A DNA stretch of 64,000 nt from Arthrobacter sp. ISL-48 (GTDB lineage: Bacteria; Actinomycetota; Actinomycetes; Actinomycetales; Micrococcaceae), in the NCBI RefSeq assembly GCF_018613805.1, contig NZ_JAGGPL010000001.1, forward strand, positions 310,001-374,000, written 5' to 3'. This document shows positions 25,858 through 36,209 of the stretch, piece after piece; the first letter of the stretch is position 1, and each line of letters starts with the position of its first letter. Under the pieces are notes generated by a model that was not told the DNA's origin, did not search any database, and saw nothing but the letters and a program-made list of their open reading frames with translations. Made by a program: the position numbers and the translations under genes.

Positions 25858-26683
25858 TGCCCTCAAATTCGCTTCCTGGCGTCAATAGCTGCCAGTTCGC
25901 TGCGAATCTGTCAGCGCGGACACGCCGCTGACAAATGCCCTCACCTCGATATTCCGGGTAAGCAGCATCAGGCCACACCACCGGATGGCCGAGCCCGTTG
26001 CGTAAGGCACCGTTCAAGAGAGGCTCAGGAAGCCCAGCCTGCACCAGCGCCAGCCTCATCATCGTCTCTGGAGCCGAATCCTCCCCCACGCGGATCAGTT
26101 CCAAGGCCAGCCCGGCCTTTTTCACACCACGCATGCCCGGGTGCTGACCGACCATCCTCCGCAGATCGGCGATCGAAGCCAACTGTTGCCGTGGCGCCGG
26201 AAAATCATCCCCGTGTTCAACGACGATCGAATCACCGGCCGCAACGAGTTCTTCGAGGCTCAACATCGCGGCAAGGTCGAGCCAAGTGCGCGCAGGCGAA
26301 GTGATGCGAACGCCGTCACCTACCATGACCTCCCCACGCTTGAACGACAGTTGGTGACCCACCACGTTCCGGCGGCGCGGCTTAGAACTGTCGGCGGGGC
26401 GGGAAATATGAATGCGCCAGTCCTGATCCAGCCAGGAAGGCAGGCAGATGCGACATATTCTGGCGCTGGTAGAGTGCGTCAGAATGCAGCCTGGGTCCAG
26501 CTGGCTGTAGGCGCGAACGTTATCTGCCACGCTTCCCTTGCTGTTCAGCGGCAGCCTGATCCCGCGCGACGGCGTAAAGATCCCCTCACGGCTGAGCTGT
26601 TTTCGGGTCAGGCCCAGCACGTCTGCATCAGCAACGAGAAATGATCCATGCGGTATCTGGGGAGGCAATTGCGTCCGGGACAT
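25772..26683 (-). CDS. Truncated AbiEi-type antitoxin-like / DUF559-related protein
   Basis: 303 codons. The N-terminal part looks like the winged-helix AbiEi antitoxin domain (GLTRKQLSREGIFTPSRGIRLP) and the middle like the conserved core seen in many Arthrobacter paralogues (ITSPARTWLDLAAML, MRLALVQAGLPEPLLNG). Such proteins normally continue into a Vsr/DUF559-like nuclease domain (expected ALxYDGxHH after PEYR). Here similarity stops at about residue 246 (position 25945), and the frame runs through palindromic repeats and antisense across the end of the FemX-like gene. It is likely a decayed gene. No toxin partner (AbiEii) is adjacent. Confidence 0.6.
   Translation of the reverse strand: MSRTQLPPQIPHGSFLVADADVLGLTRKQLSREGIFTPSRGIRLPLNSKGSVADNVRAYSQLDPGCILTHSTSARICRICLPSWLDQDWRIHISRPADSSKPRRRNVVGHQLSFKRGEVMVGDGVRITSPARTWLDLAAMLSLEELVAAGDSIVVEHGDDFPAPRQQLASIADLRRMVGQHPGMRGVKKAGLALELIRVGEDSAPETMMRLALVQAGLPEPLLNGALRNGLGHPVVWPDAAYPEYRGEGICQRRVRADRFAANWQLLTPGSEFEGISCQFATGGEGAWSAACGRAGTPHTGAS
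25842..25900. repeat. 59-bp palindromic repeat, copy 1
   Basis: Perfect 15-bp terminal inverted arms GCGAACTGGCAGCTA / TAGCTGCCAGTTCGC with a partly paired 29-bp centre. The same arms, and the same total length of 59 bp, recur at 26749-26807. This copy contains the stop codon and last codons of the FemX-like gene and can act as a transcription terminator hairpin. Confidence 0.85.
25902..25943. repeat. Degenerate second palindrome beside copy 1
   Basis: GCGAATCTGTCAGCG (25902-25916) resembles the copy 1 arm. TGTCAGCG / CGCTGACA (25909-25916, 25926-25933) forms an 8-bp stem, and AATGCCCTCA (25934-25943) repeats the stretch at 25856-25865 in copy 1. It ends exactly where similarity of the AbiEi-like protein begins. 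Confidence 0.5.
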
Positions 26684-26747
26684 GGTTCATTCTGGACCGG
26701 GATCGTATGCTCTGGCGGGTTATCCACAGGACCGATTGCGGAGTAAA

Positions 26748-26808
26748 CGCGAACTGGCAGCTAACGACGCCAAACCTGGGATTTGGGGTCATTAGCTGCC
26801 AGTTCGCG
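26748..26808. repeat. 59-bp palindromic repeat, copy 2 (61 bp with extended arms)
   Basis: Perfect 17-bp arms CGCGAACTGGCAGCTAA / TTAGCTGCCAGTTCGCG (26748-26764, 26792-26808). With a few mismatches the pairing continues almost to the centre, about 28 bp per arm. It lies 13 bp downstream of the glpX stop and just upstream of the AbiEi-like promoter (TACGAT at about 26705), so it may also terminate glpX. Confidence 0.88.
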
Positions 26809-26821
26809 CCAAACTAGGGGA

Positions 26822-27859
26822 CTAGTTCTTGCGGGCGTAGCCTTCCCACTTGCTGGCCTGGTGCTCGCCGTCCACAAAACGGATGGTGCCGGACTTGGAC
26901 CGCATCACGATGGACTGGGTCAGGACCTTGTCCTTGGAGTACCGCACACCCTTGAGGAGGTCGCCGTCGGTGATGCCGGTGGCGGCGAAGTAGCAGTTGT
27001 CACTCGTGACGAGGTCGTTCGTGGAGAGCACACGCTCGAGGTCGTGGCCGGCGTCGATCGCCTTCTGCTTCTCGTCGTCGCTGGTGGGCCACAGACGGCC
27101 TTGGATCACGCCGCCGAGCGACTTGATGGCGCATGCCGCGACGATGCCTTCCGGGGTGCCGCCGATGCCCATCAGGGCGTCGACGCCGGTGCCGGAACGG
27201 GCAGCCGCGATGGCACCCGCGACATCGCCGTCCATGATGAACTTGGTGCGCGCACCGGCTTCGCGGATTTCCTCGACCAGGGGGCGGTGACGGTCGCGGT
27301 CAAGGATCATGACGTTGAGCTGGTTGACCTTGACACCCTTGGCCTTGGCAATGAGGTGCAGGTTCTGCTTTACGGGCAGGCGGAGGTCAACCATGTCGGC
27401 TGCCTCGGGGCCGGTGACCAGTTTCTCCATGTAGAACACTGCGGAGGGGTCGAACATGGAGCCGCGCTCGGCCACGGCCAGGACGGCAAGGGCGTTGTTG
27501 ATGCCCAGGGCAGTCAGGCGGGTGCCGTCGATCGGGTCCACGGCGACGTCGCATTCGGGGCCCGTGCCGTCGCCGACGTGTTCGCCATTGAACAACATGG
27601 GGGCTTCGTCTTTTTCGCCTTCGCCGATGACCACAATGCCGTTGAAGTGGACCGTGTGAAGGAAGGAGCGCATAGCGTCAACGGCTGCACCGTCGGCCTT
27701 GTTCTTGTCGCCAAAGCCAACCCAGTGGCCGCCGGCAATGGCCGCGGCCTCGGTGACGCGGACGAGTTCGAGTGCAAGGTTGCGGTCCGGCTCGTCGAGG
27801 CCGACAGCCAGTGACGGGGAGAGTGTGGAGTACTTCTGGGTCATGGACGCTGGTGACAC
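26822..27859 (-). CDS. glpX: Class II fructose-1,6-bisphosphatase
   Basis: 345 residues. It hydrolyses fructose-1,6-bisphosphate in gluconeogenesis and is the usual FBPase of actinobacteria. Visible GlpX motifs are VAVDPIDGTRLTALG (metal-binding DPIDGT), MGIGGTPEG and VIGEGEKDEAPML. The start is GTG 27859 with GAGG 5 nt upstream. A minus-strand TATGAT box near 27937-27942 predicts an 80-nt leader. It is divergent from DUF4245; I remember the glpX-DUF4245-fumC neighbourhood as conserved in mycobacteria and relatives. Confidence 0.94.
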   Translation of the reverse strand: MSPASMTQKYSTLSPSLAVGLDEPDRNLALELVRVTEAAAIAGGHWVGFGDKNKADGAAVDAMRSFLHTVHFNGIVVIGEGEKDEAPMLFNGEHVGDGTGPECDVAVDPIDGTRLTALGINNALAVLAVAERGSMFDPSAVFYMEKLVTGPEAADMVDLRLPVKQNLHLIAKAKGVKVNQLNVMILDRDRHRPLVEEIREAGARTKFIMDGDVAGAIAAARSGTGVDALMGIGGTPEGIVAACAIKSLGGVIQGRLWPTSDDEKQKAIDAGHDLERVLSTNDLVTSDNCYFAATGITDGDLLKGVRYSKDKVLTQSIVMRSKSGTIRFVDGEHQASKWEGYARKN

Positions 27860-28054
27860 GTGAACCTCTTCTTTGAGTGGCGATCATTGAACCCGCTCCG
27901 CCGGATTCAGCAGGCGGGGTGATTCCTCTGCTACTGATCATAGTCGGGGTGCCGGCGTCCGGTGATGGGATGACGCGGCCGCGCAATCTGGCTGCCGGTC
28001 CCGTGGGCTGCCCCCGAATGTGAGTAGGAGCCCCGCATGGGCGACTATAGAGGG

Positions 28055-28744
28055 GTGAGTGATATGCAGGAAAAGAGCAGCCAGGGGCCTGAACCCTCTG
28101 ATGGCGAACGACACGGCAGCCCCTCCGGGACCGGCGGCCAACCCCCCGTACGGCCTGTTATTGCGGCGGCGGCCGCGAAGCGTGCCAATGCCTCGGTGAT
28201 CGGCATGATCATTGCGCTGGTGATCAGCATCGCTGCTTTTTTGCCCATCATCCTGATGAATCCCTCGCCCAAGAGCGACGGTTACAGGCCGAATATTGAC
28301 GTCGCTGCCGTGGCCCGGAACGCCACCGATGTGGCAGGATTCACACCCGTAGCGCCGGACATGGGAAGCACGTTCACTTCCAACTACGCCCGTTGGGAGT
28401 CCGGGAGCGGGAGCGGCGTGCCCGCCTGGGAAGTCGGATACCTGACGCCCAAGGAGTCCTTCATCGGGCTGGTGCAGACGAGCCAGGCCAATCCCACCTG
28501 GCTGCTGCAGCAGACCAAAAGCGCCCCTGTCACGGGAACCCGCAGCGCCGGCGGCCGGGAATGGGAACTGCGCGATACAGGCAAAGGCGAGAAGAGCATG
28601 GTGCTCGCCTACCGGGGCACCACCGTTGTCCTGACTGGAACAGCTCAACTGGACGAGTTCTCCGTCCTGGCAGCCGCCGTCGTCAAGTCTCTTGACAGCA
28701 ATCCGGCCGTAACGATTTCCCCCTCACCCAGCACCTCACCGTAA
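28055..28744 (+). CDS. DUF4245 domain membrane-anchored protein
   Basis: About 229 residues: a hydrophilic N-terminus, one transmembrane helix (GMIIALVISIAAFLPIILM), then an extracytoplasmic DUF4245 domain with YARWES and WELRDTGKGEKSMV, and a short Ser/Pro tail. Function is unknown. The GTG at 28055 is preferred because a TATAGA element at 28046-28051 overlaps the alternative upstream ATG (28037). It lies directly before carbonic anhydrase, 9 bp between stop and start, yet the latter seems to have its own -10 box. Confidence 0.8.
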   Translation: MSDMQEKSSQGPEPSDGERHGSPSGTGGQPPVRPVIAAAAAKRANASVIGMIIALVISIAAFLPIILMNPSPKSDGYRPNIDVAAVARNATDVAGFTPVAPDMGSTFTSNYARWESGSGSGVPAWEVGYLTPKESFIGLVQTSQANPTWLLQQTKSAPVTGTRSAGGREWELRDTGKGEKSMVLAYRGTTVVLTGTAQLDEFSVLAAAVVKSLDSNPAVTISPSPSTSP

Positions 28745-28753
28745 AGTAGCGGC

Positions 28754-29368
28754 GTGGCTACTTACCTGACTCCCGCCCTCGCCTGGCGTCGTATGCGCGA
28801 CGGCAACGAACGCTTCGTTGCCGGAACATCCTCGCACCCCAACCAGGACGCCTCCCGCAGGTCCTCGCTCGTGGAAAACCAGCACCCGTTTGCCGTGATC
28901 TTCGGCTGCTCGGATTCCCGGCTCGCTGCAGAGATCATCTTCGACCTTGGCCTTGGCGACGCCTTTGTGGTGCGCACCGCCGGCCAAGTCATCGACGACG
29001 CCGTGCTTGGCTCGCTGGAGTACAGCATCGGTGTGCTCGGAGTGCCGCTGATCGCCGTCCTGGGACATGACAGCTGCGGTGCTGTCAGTGCCGCCAAGGC
29101 CGCAGTGGACACCGGAGAGATGCCGAAGGGCTTTATCCGCGACCTGGTGGAGCGCATCACACCGTCCGTTCTGAGCTCCATGCGACAGGACAAGCACGAG
29201 GTCAACGACATGGTAGTGGAGCACGTCAAGCAAACTTCCCAGCGGCTCGTGGACAGCTCGCGTGTGATTTCCGACGCAATTGAGAGCGGACGCACCGCCG
29301 TTATCGGTCTCTCGTACAGCCTGGCCGAGGGCCGCGCCAACGTTGTTTCCGGGATCGGCGAGCTCTAG
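28754..29368 (+). CDS. Beta-class carbonic anhydrase
   Basis: 204 residues. It catalyses CO2 hydration to bicarbonate, which supplies carboxylases such as PurK. Zinc ligands and the Asp-Arg dyad are plain: C52-S-D54-S-R56, then H105-D-S-C108. The start is GTG 28754. A TAAAGT box at 28742-28747 lies exactly 6 nt upstream and overlaps the DUF4245 stop codon, so the gene probably makes a leaderless mRNA from a promoter nested in its neighbour's end. Confidence 0.92.
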   Translation: MATYLTPALAWRRMRDGNERFVAGTSSHPNQDASRRSSLVENQHPFAVIFGCSDSRLAAEIIFDLGLGDAFVVRTAGQVIDDAVLGSLEYSIGVLGVPLIAVLGHDSCGAVSAAKAAVDTGEMPKGFIRDLVERITPSVLSSMRQDKHEVNDMVVEHVKQTSQRLVDSSRVISDAIESGRTAVIGLSYSLAEGRANVVSGIGEL

Positions 29369-29444
29369 GTTCAGCCCCGAACACAGCCCGTAGCATGCGG
29401 TTCACGGTTTTCGATGGGGTGCCGAATCGCCCTAAGCTAGCCCC

Positions 29445-30866
29445 ATGACTTCCACTGAAGAATTCCGCATTGAACACGACACGATGGGCGAAGTCCGCGT
29501 CCCCGTGAACGCACTGTACCGCGCGCAGACGCAGCGGGCAGTGGAAAACTTCCCCATCTCCGGTAAAACCCTGGAACGCGCGCACATTGAGGCGCTGGCC
29601 CGGGTCAAGAAGGCTGCCGCCCAGGCCAACGCAGAACTGGGTGTGCTCGACGGCGAGCTTGCCAAGGCAATTGCCGATGCTGCCGATGAGGTGGCTGCCG
29701 GCAAGTACGACGGCGATTTCCCCATCGACGTCTTCCAGACAGGTTCAGGCACGTCCTCGAACATGAACACCAACGAGGTGATCGCCGAACTGGCCTCGCG
29801 TGCCCTCAAGGCCGCCGGAAGCGACAAAGTTGTCCACCCGAACGACCACGTCAACGCCTCGCAGTCCTCCAACGACGTTTTCCCCACATCGGTCCACGTC
29901 GCCGCCACCTCCGCCCTGATCAACGACCTTATTCCCGCGCTGGGCTACCTTGCCGAGTCGCTGGAGCGCAAGGCCCTGGAGTTCAAGGACGTCGTCAAGT
30001 CCGGCCGGACCCACCTCATGGATGCCACCCCGGTAACCCTGGGCCAGGAGTTCGGTGGCTACGCGGCGCAGGTCCGTTACGGCATCGAGCGAATCAACGC
30101 CTCACTCCCCCGTGTGGCCGAGGTGCCGCTGGGCGGAACGGCCGTGGGAACTGGCATCAACACCCCGGCCGGGTTCCCTGAACGCGTCATCGAGCTGCTG
30201 GCCACCGACACCGGACTCCCCCTGACCGAGGCCCGCGACCACTTCGAGGCACAGGCCAACCGCGACGGCCTCATCGAGGCCTCCAGCCAGCTGCGCAACA
30301 TCGCGATCTCCTTCATGAAGATCAACAACGACCTCCGCTGGATGGGCTCCGGTCCAAACACCGGCCTGGGCGAAATCGCCATCCCGGACCTGCAGCCGGG
30401 TTCCTCGATCATGCCAGGCAAGGTCAACCCCGTGATCTGCGAGGCGTCCATTATGGTGGCCGCCCAAGTCATTGGCAACGACACCGCCATCGCCTGGTCA
30501 GGCACCAACGGCGCCTTCGAACTGAACGTCGGCATCCCCGTCATGGCCGCGAACCTGCTCGAGTCAGTGCGCTTGCTGGCCAACACCAGCCGCGTGATGG
30601 CAGACAAGATGATCGACGGCATCACCGCCAATGTGGAGCGCGCCCGCTTCCTGGCCGAGGCTTCCCCGTCCATCGTGACGCCACTGAACAAGTACATCGG
30701 CTACGAAAACGCAGCCAAGATCGCCAAGAAGGCCGTGGCCGAGGGCCTGACCATCCGTGAGACCGTCGTCGCCATGGGCTTCCTGGAGCGCGGCGAAGTC
30801 ACGGAGGAACAGCTGGACACCGCCCTGGACGTCATGTCCATGACCCGCCCCCCGCACAAGGCTTAG
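29445..30866 (+). CDS. fumC: Class II fumarate hydratase
   Basis: 473 residues. It hydrates fumarate to malate in the TCA cycle and needs no Fe-S cluster. The superfamily signature [11 protein letters not shown] is at about 319-329, with [12 protein letters not shown] and [14 protein letters not shown] upstream as FumC blocks. The start ATG has a TAAGCT box at 29433-29438 exactly 6 nt before it (leaderless). It is followed by a strong hairpin terminator. Confidence 0.95.
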   Translation: MTSTEEFRIEHDTMGEVRVPVNALYRAQTQRAVENFPISGKTLERAHIEALARVKKAAAQANAELGVLDGELAKAIADAADEVAAGKYDGDFPIDVFQTGSGTSSNMNTNEVIAELASRALKAAGSDKVVHPNDHVNASQSSNDVFPTSVHVAATSALINDLIPALGYLAESLERKALEFKDVVKSGRTHLMDATPVTLGQEFGGYAAQVRYGIERINASLPRVAEVPLGGTAVGTGINTPAGFPERVIELLATDTGLPLTEARDHFEAQANRDGLIEASSQLRNIAISFMKINNDLRWMGSGPNTGLGEIAIPDLQPGSSIMPGKVNPVICEASIMVAAQVIGNDTAIAWSGTNGAFELNVGIPVMAANLLESVRLLANTSRVMADKMIDGITANVERARFLAEASPSIVTPLNKYIGYENAAKIAKKAVAEGLTIRETVVAMGFLERGEVTEEQLDTALDVMSMTRPPHKA

Positions 30867-30877
30867 TTTTACTGAAC

Positions 30878-30930
30878 GCACGACGGCGGCCGTCCACCTT
30901 CCCAGCGAAGGCGGGCGGCCGCCGTCGTGC
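30878..30930 (+). terminator. Hairpin terminator after fumC
   Basis: Perfect 15-bp arms GCACGACGGCGGCCG / CGGCCGCCGTCGTGC (30878-30892, 30916-30930), 12 nt after the stop codon, with no U-run, as is common in high-GC actinobacteria. Confidence 0.8.
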
Positions 30931-30950
30931 TCGCGGAAGCGGAAACCAAA

Positions 30951-30988
30951 AGTTGCACTTTATGTAAGTAAGTGCAAAACTTTACTTT

Positions 30989-31007
<19 letters not shown>
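30951..31007. promoter_or_regulatory. TetR operator/promoter with three half-sites
   Basis: TTGCACTT (30953-30960) and AAGTGCAA (30970-30977) form a perfect inverted repeat with a 9-bp spacer. A third half-site AGTGCAACTT (30998-31007) lies inside the first codons. A -35-like TTGCAC (30953-30958), 17 bp, AAAACT (30976-30981) promoter coincides with the first two, ending 7 nt before the GTG start. Autorepression is inferred. Confidence 0.65.
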
Positions 31008-33345
<2,338 letters not shown>

Positions 33346-33379
33346 CCGCCGCCGCGACCACGGCAGAACCTGTCTGCTC

Positions 33380-33430
33380 GCCGACATAAGTCGGCAGGGG
33401 TGCCGCAACCTTGGGGGTTGCGGCACCCCT
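33380..33430 (+). terminator. Tandem hairpins after the MFS gene
   Basis: A small stem GCCGAC-ATAA-GTCGGC (33380-33395) is followed at once by a strong perfect stem AGGGGTGCCGCAACC / GGTTGCGGCACCCCT (33396-33410, 33416-33430) with a 5-nt loop. It lies between convergent genes and can stop transcription from both sides. Confidence 0.8.
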
Positions 33431-33442
33431 GTTGCGTCCGGG

Positions 33443-33913
33443 TCAGGGCTCGAAGTGCGCGGCCGCCTCGGGTGCCAGGGCACGTCGGATGGCGGTGAGG
33501 TGGCCCGGCATGAGTACCGGCAGCTCGTCCGGGCCAAACCATCCCACGGCGAGGGATTCGTCGTCGTTGACCCTTGCTGAACCGGACACGTAGCGGCAGC
33601 GGAAGACGACGTCCAGGAATTCGCAGACGTCCCCGTTCGGGTAAGTGAACGGTCCGACCGCACCTACCGACACCACGCGCTCCGGCTCCGCGACGACGGC
33701 TGTTTCCTCAAAAATCTCACGTACGAGTCCCCGCGCCGGGTGTTCACCGGGCTCCAGCATGCCCGAGATGAGGGCCCATTGGCCGTTGTCAACACGCCGG
33801 GCCAGCAGTACGCGGCCCTTGCCATCCACGACCACCCCGCGGACGCCAGGGACCCACAACGGGTCGTTACCGATTTTTTCGCGGAGTCGAAGGATGTAGT
33901 CAGGAGCCGGCAT
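33443..33913 (-). CDS. NUDIX hydrolase
   Basis: 156 residues. The NUDIX box is GMLEPGEHPARGLVREIFEE, with Ala where the consensus has Gly shortly after (TAV). The catalytic REIFEE glutamates are intact, so it should hydrolyse a nucleoside diphosphate linked to another group. The C-terminal VGWFGPDELP is common in ADP-ribose/NADH-type actinobacterial members, but the substrate is not assigned. The start is supported by TAGGCT exactly 6 nt upstream (plus 33920-33925), so it is leaderless. Confidence 0.9.
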   Translation of the reverse strand: MPAPDYILRLREKIGNDPLWVPGVRGVVVDGKGRVLLARRVDNGQWALISGMLEPGEHPARGLVREIFEETAVVAEPERVVSVGAVGPFTYPNGDVCEFLDVVFRCRYVSGSARVNDDESLAVGWFGPDELPVLMPGHLTAIRRALAPEAAAHFEP

Positions 33914-33985
33914 GCTGCCAGCCTATCCGAGGTTCTCCGGCGGGTAAGGTCTACAACGCCCCGGACGTGTGGCGCTTCCTGGATC

Positions 33986-34543
33986 TCACGCGGGCAGCAG
34001 CATGGCGGCGGCAGCGCCTGCGAGCATGAACGGGCCGAAGGGGATGGAGGACTTCAGGGTGCCGCGGCGGGACGCCAGGAGAGCCAGGGACCACAGTCCG
34101 CCCAGCAGGAAGGCCGCGAATGTCCCGGCAAACACGTGAGCCCAGCCCAGGTAGCCAAGGTACATGCCCAGGACCCCGGCCAGCTTCACGTCGCCGAAGC
34201 CCATCCCCGGCGGATAAACCAGCCGGAGGACGAAGTAGAACGCCCAGAGGACGGCACCTCCCGCGAGGATACGAAGGGCAGGAACGCCCAGGAATTCGGC
34301 GGCACCCTCCGGCATGGCCCGCAATGCTCCTGGCCCCGCGACACCGTGTACGATGACCGCCGCGAGCAACAGGACTCCCGCCACTGCATAGGAGGGGAAA
34401 ACGATCCGATTGGGCAGCAGATGGTGGCGCACGTCGATAACAGCGAGACGCACCGCCATGACGGCAAAGTAGGCACATGCTGCCAGCACCAGCCAAAAAG
34501 CCAGCGGCGTGGCGCCCCAGAGTTCATCCAGTCGTCGGATCAC
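33986..34543 (-). CDS. Prepilin peptidase (A24 family), short form
   Basis: About 185 residues, six hydrophobic helices. The two catalytic aspartates are seen in AVIDVRHHLLPNRIV and in GMGFGDVKLAG (GxGD). The N-terminal methylase domain of classical PilD is absent, as in actinobacterial Tad/Flp-type peptidases. No pilin or Tad gene lies in the window. The GTG at 34543 is preferred: a TAGCAT box (plus 34551-34556) lies 7 nt upstream, while the longer frame (to 34807) runs antisense through the next gene. Confidence 0.85.
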   Translation of the reverse strand: MIRRLDELWGATPLAFWLVLAACAYFAVMAVRLAVIDVRHHLLPNRIVFPSYAVAGVLLLAAVIVHGVAGPGALRAMPEGAAEFLGVPALRILAGGAVLWAFYFVLRLVYPPGMGFGDVKLAGVLGMYLGYLGWAHVFAGTFAAFLLGGLWSLALLASRRGTLKSSIPFGPFMLAGAAAAMLLPA

Positions 34544-34602
34544 ACCTCGGATGCTACTGGATTTCGCGTCGGCGCCGCAGGGCCCACGCGTAAACTGTGG
34601 AT

Positions 34603-35394
34603 ATGGCGACATGGGACACCAGGCACAGGCCGGATCCGGACAGCAGTGCCGGCTCCCCGGAGCTAACCACCGTGTTCCGGAACCTTTGCAGATCCTCCCC
34701 GTGGAAATGGCAGTCCCTGCGGTTCGAATACTGGGATGAACCATTCGCGGAAGCCCCCGATCCCGCAGCGCCGCTGGTCCGGGCCTGGCTGCGGCGTCCG
34801 GGGGCACTACGACTGGAGACCGCGGAGGGACTTGTCCTCCACAGCACCACGGGGATCAATGACTCCAAGGACGGGTTCTACGTCAGTGCCACCCGGAAGT
34901 CATGGCTGCTCCCGCCGCATTTGGTGGCGCCCGTCTACGACGGCGGCCTGGTCAGGCGCCGTCCCGAGGCCGCCTATGGGGAGCCGGGCTTCGGCAACGG
35001 CCGTTTTTCCGCCGCCCTCGACCCCGTGGAACTTGCGGGGAACGCCCCTGTCCCGCTTGAGTTCCCTGGCAGCAATGCCGTGGAGCTCGACGGCGTGCGC
35101 CGCGTTGACCACGACGGCCGGCCGGCGCTTGAGGCAGTTGTCATCCCTACGGCTGCCTACCAGCCCGCAGACTCCGGCGCGCCGCTGTGTTTACCGGGCA
35201 GCAGCCGTGTGCGGATAGACCTTGGAACCGGGGTCTGCGTGTCCAGCCAGTCCCTTGAGCCGCCCACGCAGGACCACGGGCACTGGCTGAGGATCATTGC
35301 AGTGGATGAGTACATGCTGGATGACCTCTTCCTGGCGGAATCCATGAACCTCACTGACGTCCGCCGGCACATCAGCTGGGACATCCCCGCCTGA
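34603..35394 (+). CDS. Conserved hypothetical protein, not recognised
   Basis: About 263 residues, cytoplasmic: no signal peptide or membrane helix. The N-terminal half has alternating strands (SLRFEYWDEPF, ALRLETAEGLVLHSTTG) that recall a LolA/RseB-like open barrel, but that is only an impression. The C-terminal half ends with VDEYMLDDLFLAESMNLTDVRRHISWDIP. The start ATG has TAAACT at 34591-34596 exactly 6 nt upstream (leaderless). It is divergent from the prepilin peptidase, 59 bp apart, so the two may be co-regulated. Confidence 0.75.
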   Translation: MATWDTRHRPDPDSSAGSPELTTVFRNLCRSSPWKWQSLRFEYWDEPFAEAPDPAAPLVRAWLRRPGALRLETAEGLVLHSTTGINDSKDGFYVSATRKSWLLPPHLVAPVYDGGLVRRRPEAAYGEPGFGNGRFSAALDPVELAGNAPVPLEFPGSNAVELDGVRRVDHDGRPALEAVVIPTAAYQPADSGAPLCLPGSSRVRIDLGTGVCVSSQSLEPPTQDHGHWLRIIAVDEYMLDDLFLAESMNLTDVRRHISWDIPA

Positions 35395-35455
35395 TCCGGA
35401 GTTGTGACGGAGTCTGAGGCGGGGGGCAAGCCCCGAGCTCGGCTAGGCTTCCCTG

Positions 35456-36106
35456 ATGACCGAACTGACTTCCATCTGGCCCCTCTTCGACCTCACCCTG
35501 ACCACGCCACGGCTGGTCCTCCGGCCCCTCGCCGACGAGGACTTCCCTGCGGCCGTGGAGGCGGCCAAGAGCGGAATCCATGATCCTGGGAAAAGTCCGT
35601 TCAGCACACCCTGGGCAGAGGCGCCGTCGGATGAGCTCGCGCCGAACATGGCCCGTTGGTACTGGCGCTGCCGGGCCGAGTGCACCCCGGAGTCCTGGAT
35701 GCTGCTCCTGGGTATCTGGCATGAGGGCGAATTCATCGGCTGCCAGGACATCGGCGCCAAGGGCTTTGCGACGCTGAAAACAGTCTCCACCGGCTCCTGG
35801 CTTAAGCAGTCCGTGCACGGCCAGGGACTCGGCAAGGAGATGCGCGCCGCCGTCGCGCTTTATGCTTTCGACTGGCTCAACGCGGAGGTTGCCGAATCAG
35901 AAGCAGCGGTCTGGAACGCGGCCTCCCTGGGCGTTTCCCGTTCGCTGGGGTACGAGCTCAACGGCGTCACCCGTACGGCATGGGGCAAGAAAGTCGAGGA
36001 CGTGCAAAAGGTCCGCCTCACCCCAGAAACCTTCAAGCGTCCGGACTGGACCCTAAAGGTAGAAGGCCACGAAGCAGCAGCGAAGTTCCTGGGCGTCGAG
36101 AGCTGA
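35456..36106 (+). CDS. GNAT family N-acetyltransferase (RimJ/RimL type)
   Basis: 216 residues. It begins with TPRLVLRPLADEDF, the typical start of RimJ/RimL-like acetyltransferases, and has the acetyl-CoA loop region SWLKQSVHGQGLGKEM with R/Q-x-x-G-x-G/A logic, then WNAASLGVSRSLGYELNGV. The substrate is unknown; it could be ribosomal proteins, amino acids or a drug. TAGGCT at 35444-35449 lies exactly 6 nt before ATG (leaderless). A long inverted repeat follows the gene. Confidence 0.87.
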   Translation: MTELTSIWPLFDLTLTTPRLVLRPLADEDFPAAVEAAKSGIHDPGKSPFSTPWAEAPSDELAPNMARWYWRCRAECTPESWMLLLGIWHEGEFIGCQDIGAKGFATLKTVSTGSWLKQSVHGQGLGKEMRAAVALYAFDWLNAEVAESEAAVWNAASLGVSRSLGYELNGVTRTAWGKKVEDVQKVRLTPETFKRPDWTLKVEGHEAAAKFLGVES

Positions 36107-36125
36107 GTGCAGTGGCTGGGCTCGT

Positions 36126-36199
36126 GCCCGGGTCAGCCTTCCGGCAGCGTGCGTAAAAGCGAGGAGCGAGCTAGCACGCAGAGGAAGGGTGACCCGGGC
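36126..36199. repeat. Long inverted repeat between convergent genes (bidirectional terminator)
   Basis: Outer arms GCCCGGGTCAGCCTTCC / GGAAGGGTGACCCGGGC (36126-36142, 36183-36199) pair at 16 of 17 positions. Inner arms GCGTGC / GCACGC (36147-36152, 36174-36179) extend the stem. The loop is purine-rich with GCGAGGAGCGAGC. It ends 10 bp before the PhoH stop. Confidence 0.75.
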
Positions 36200-36209
36200 G
36201 CCGCTGCTC

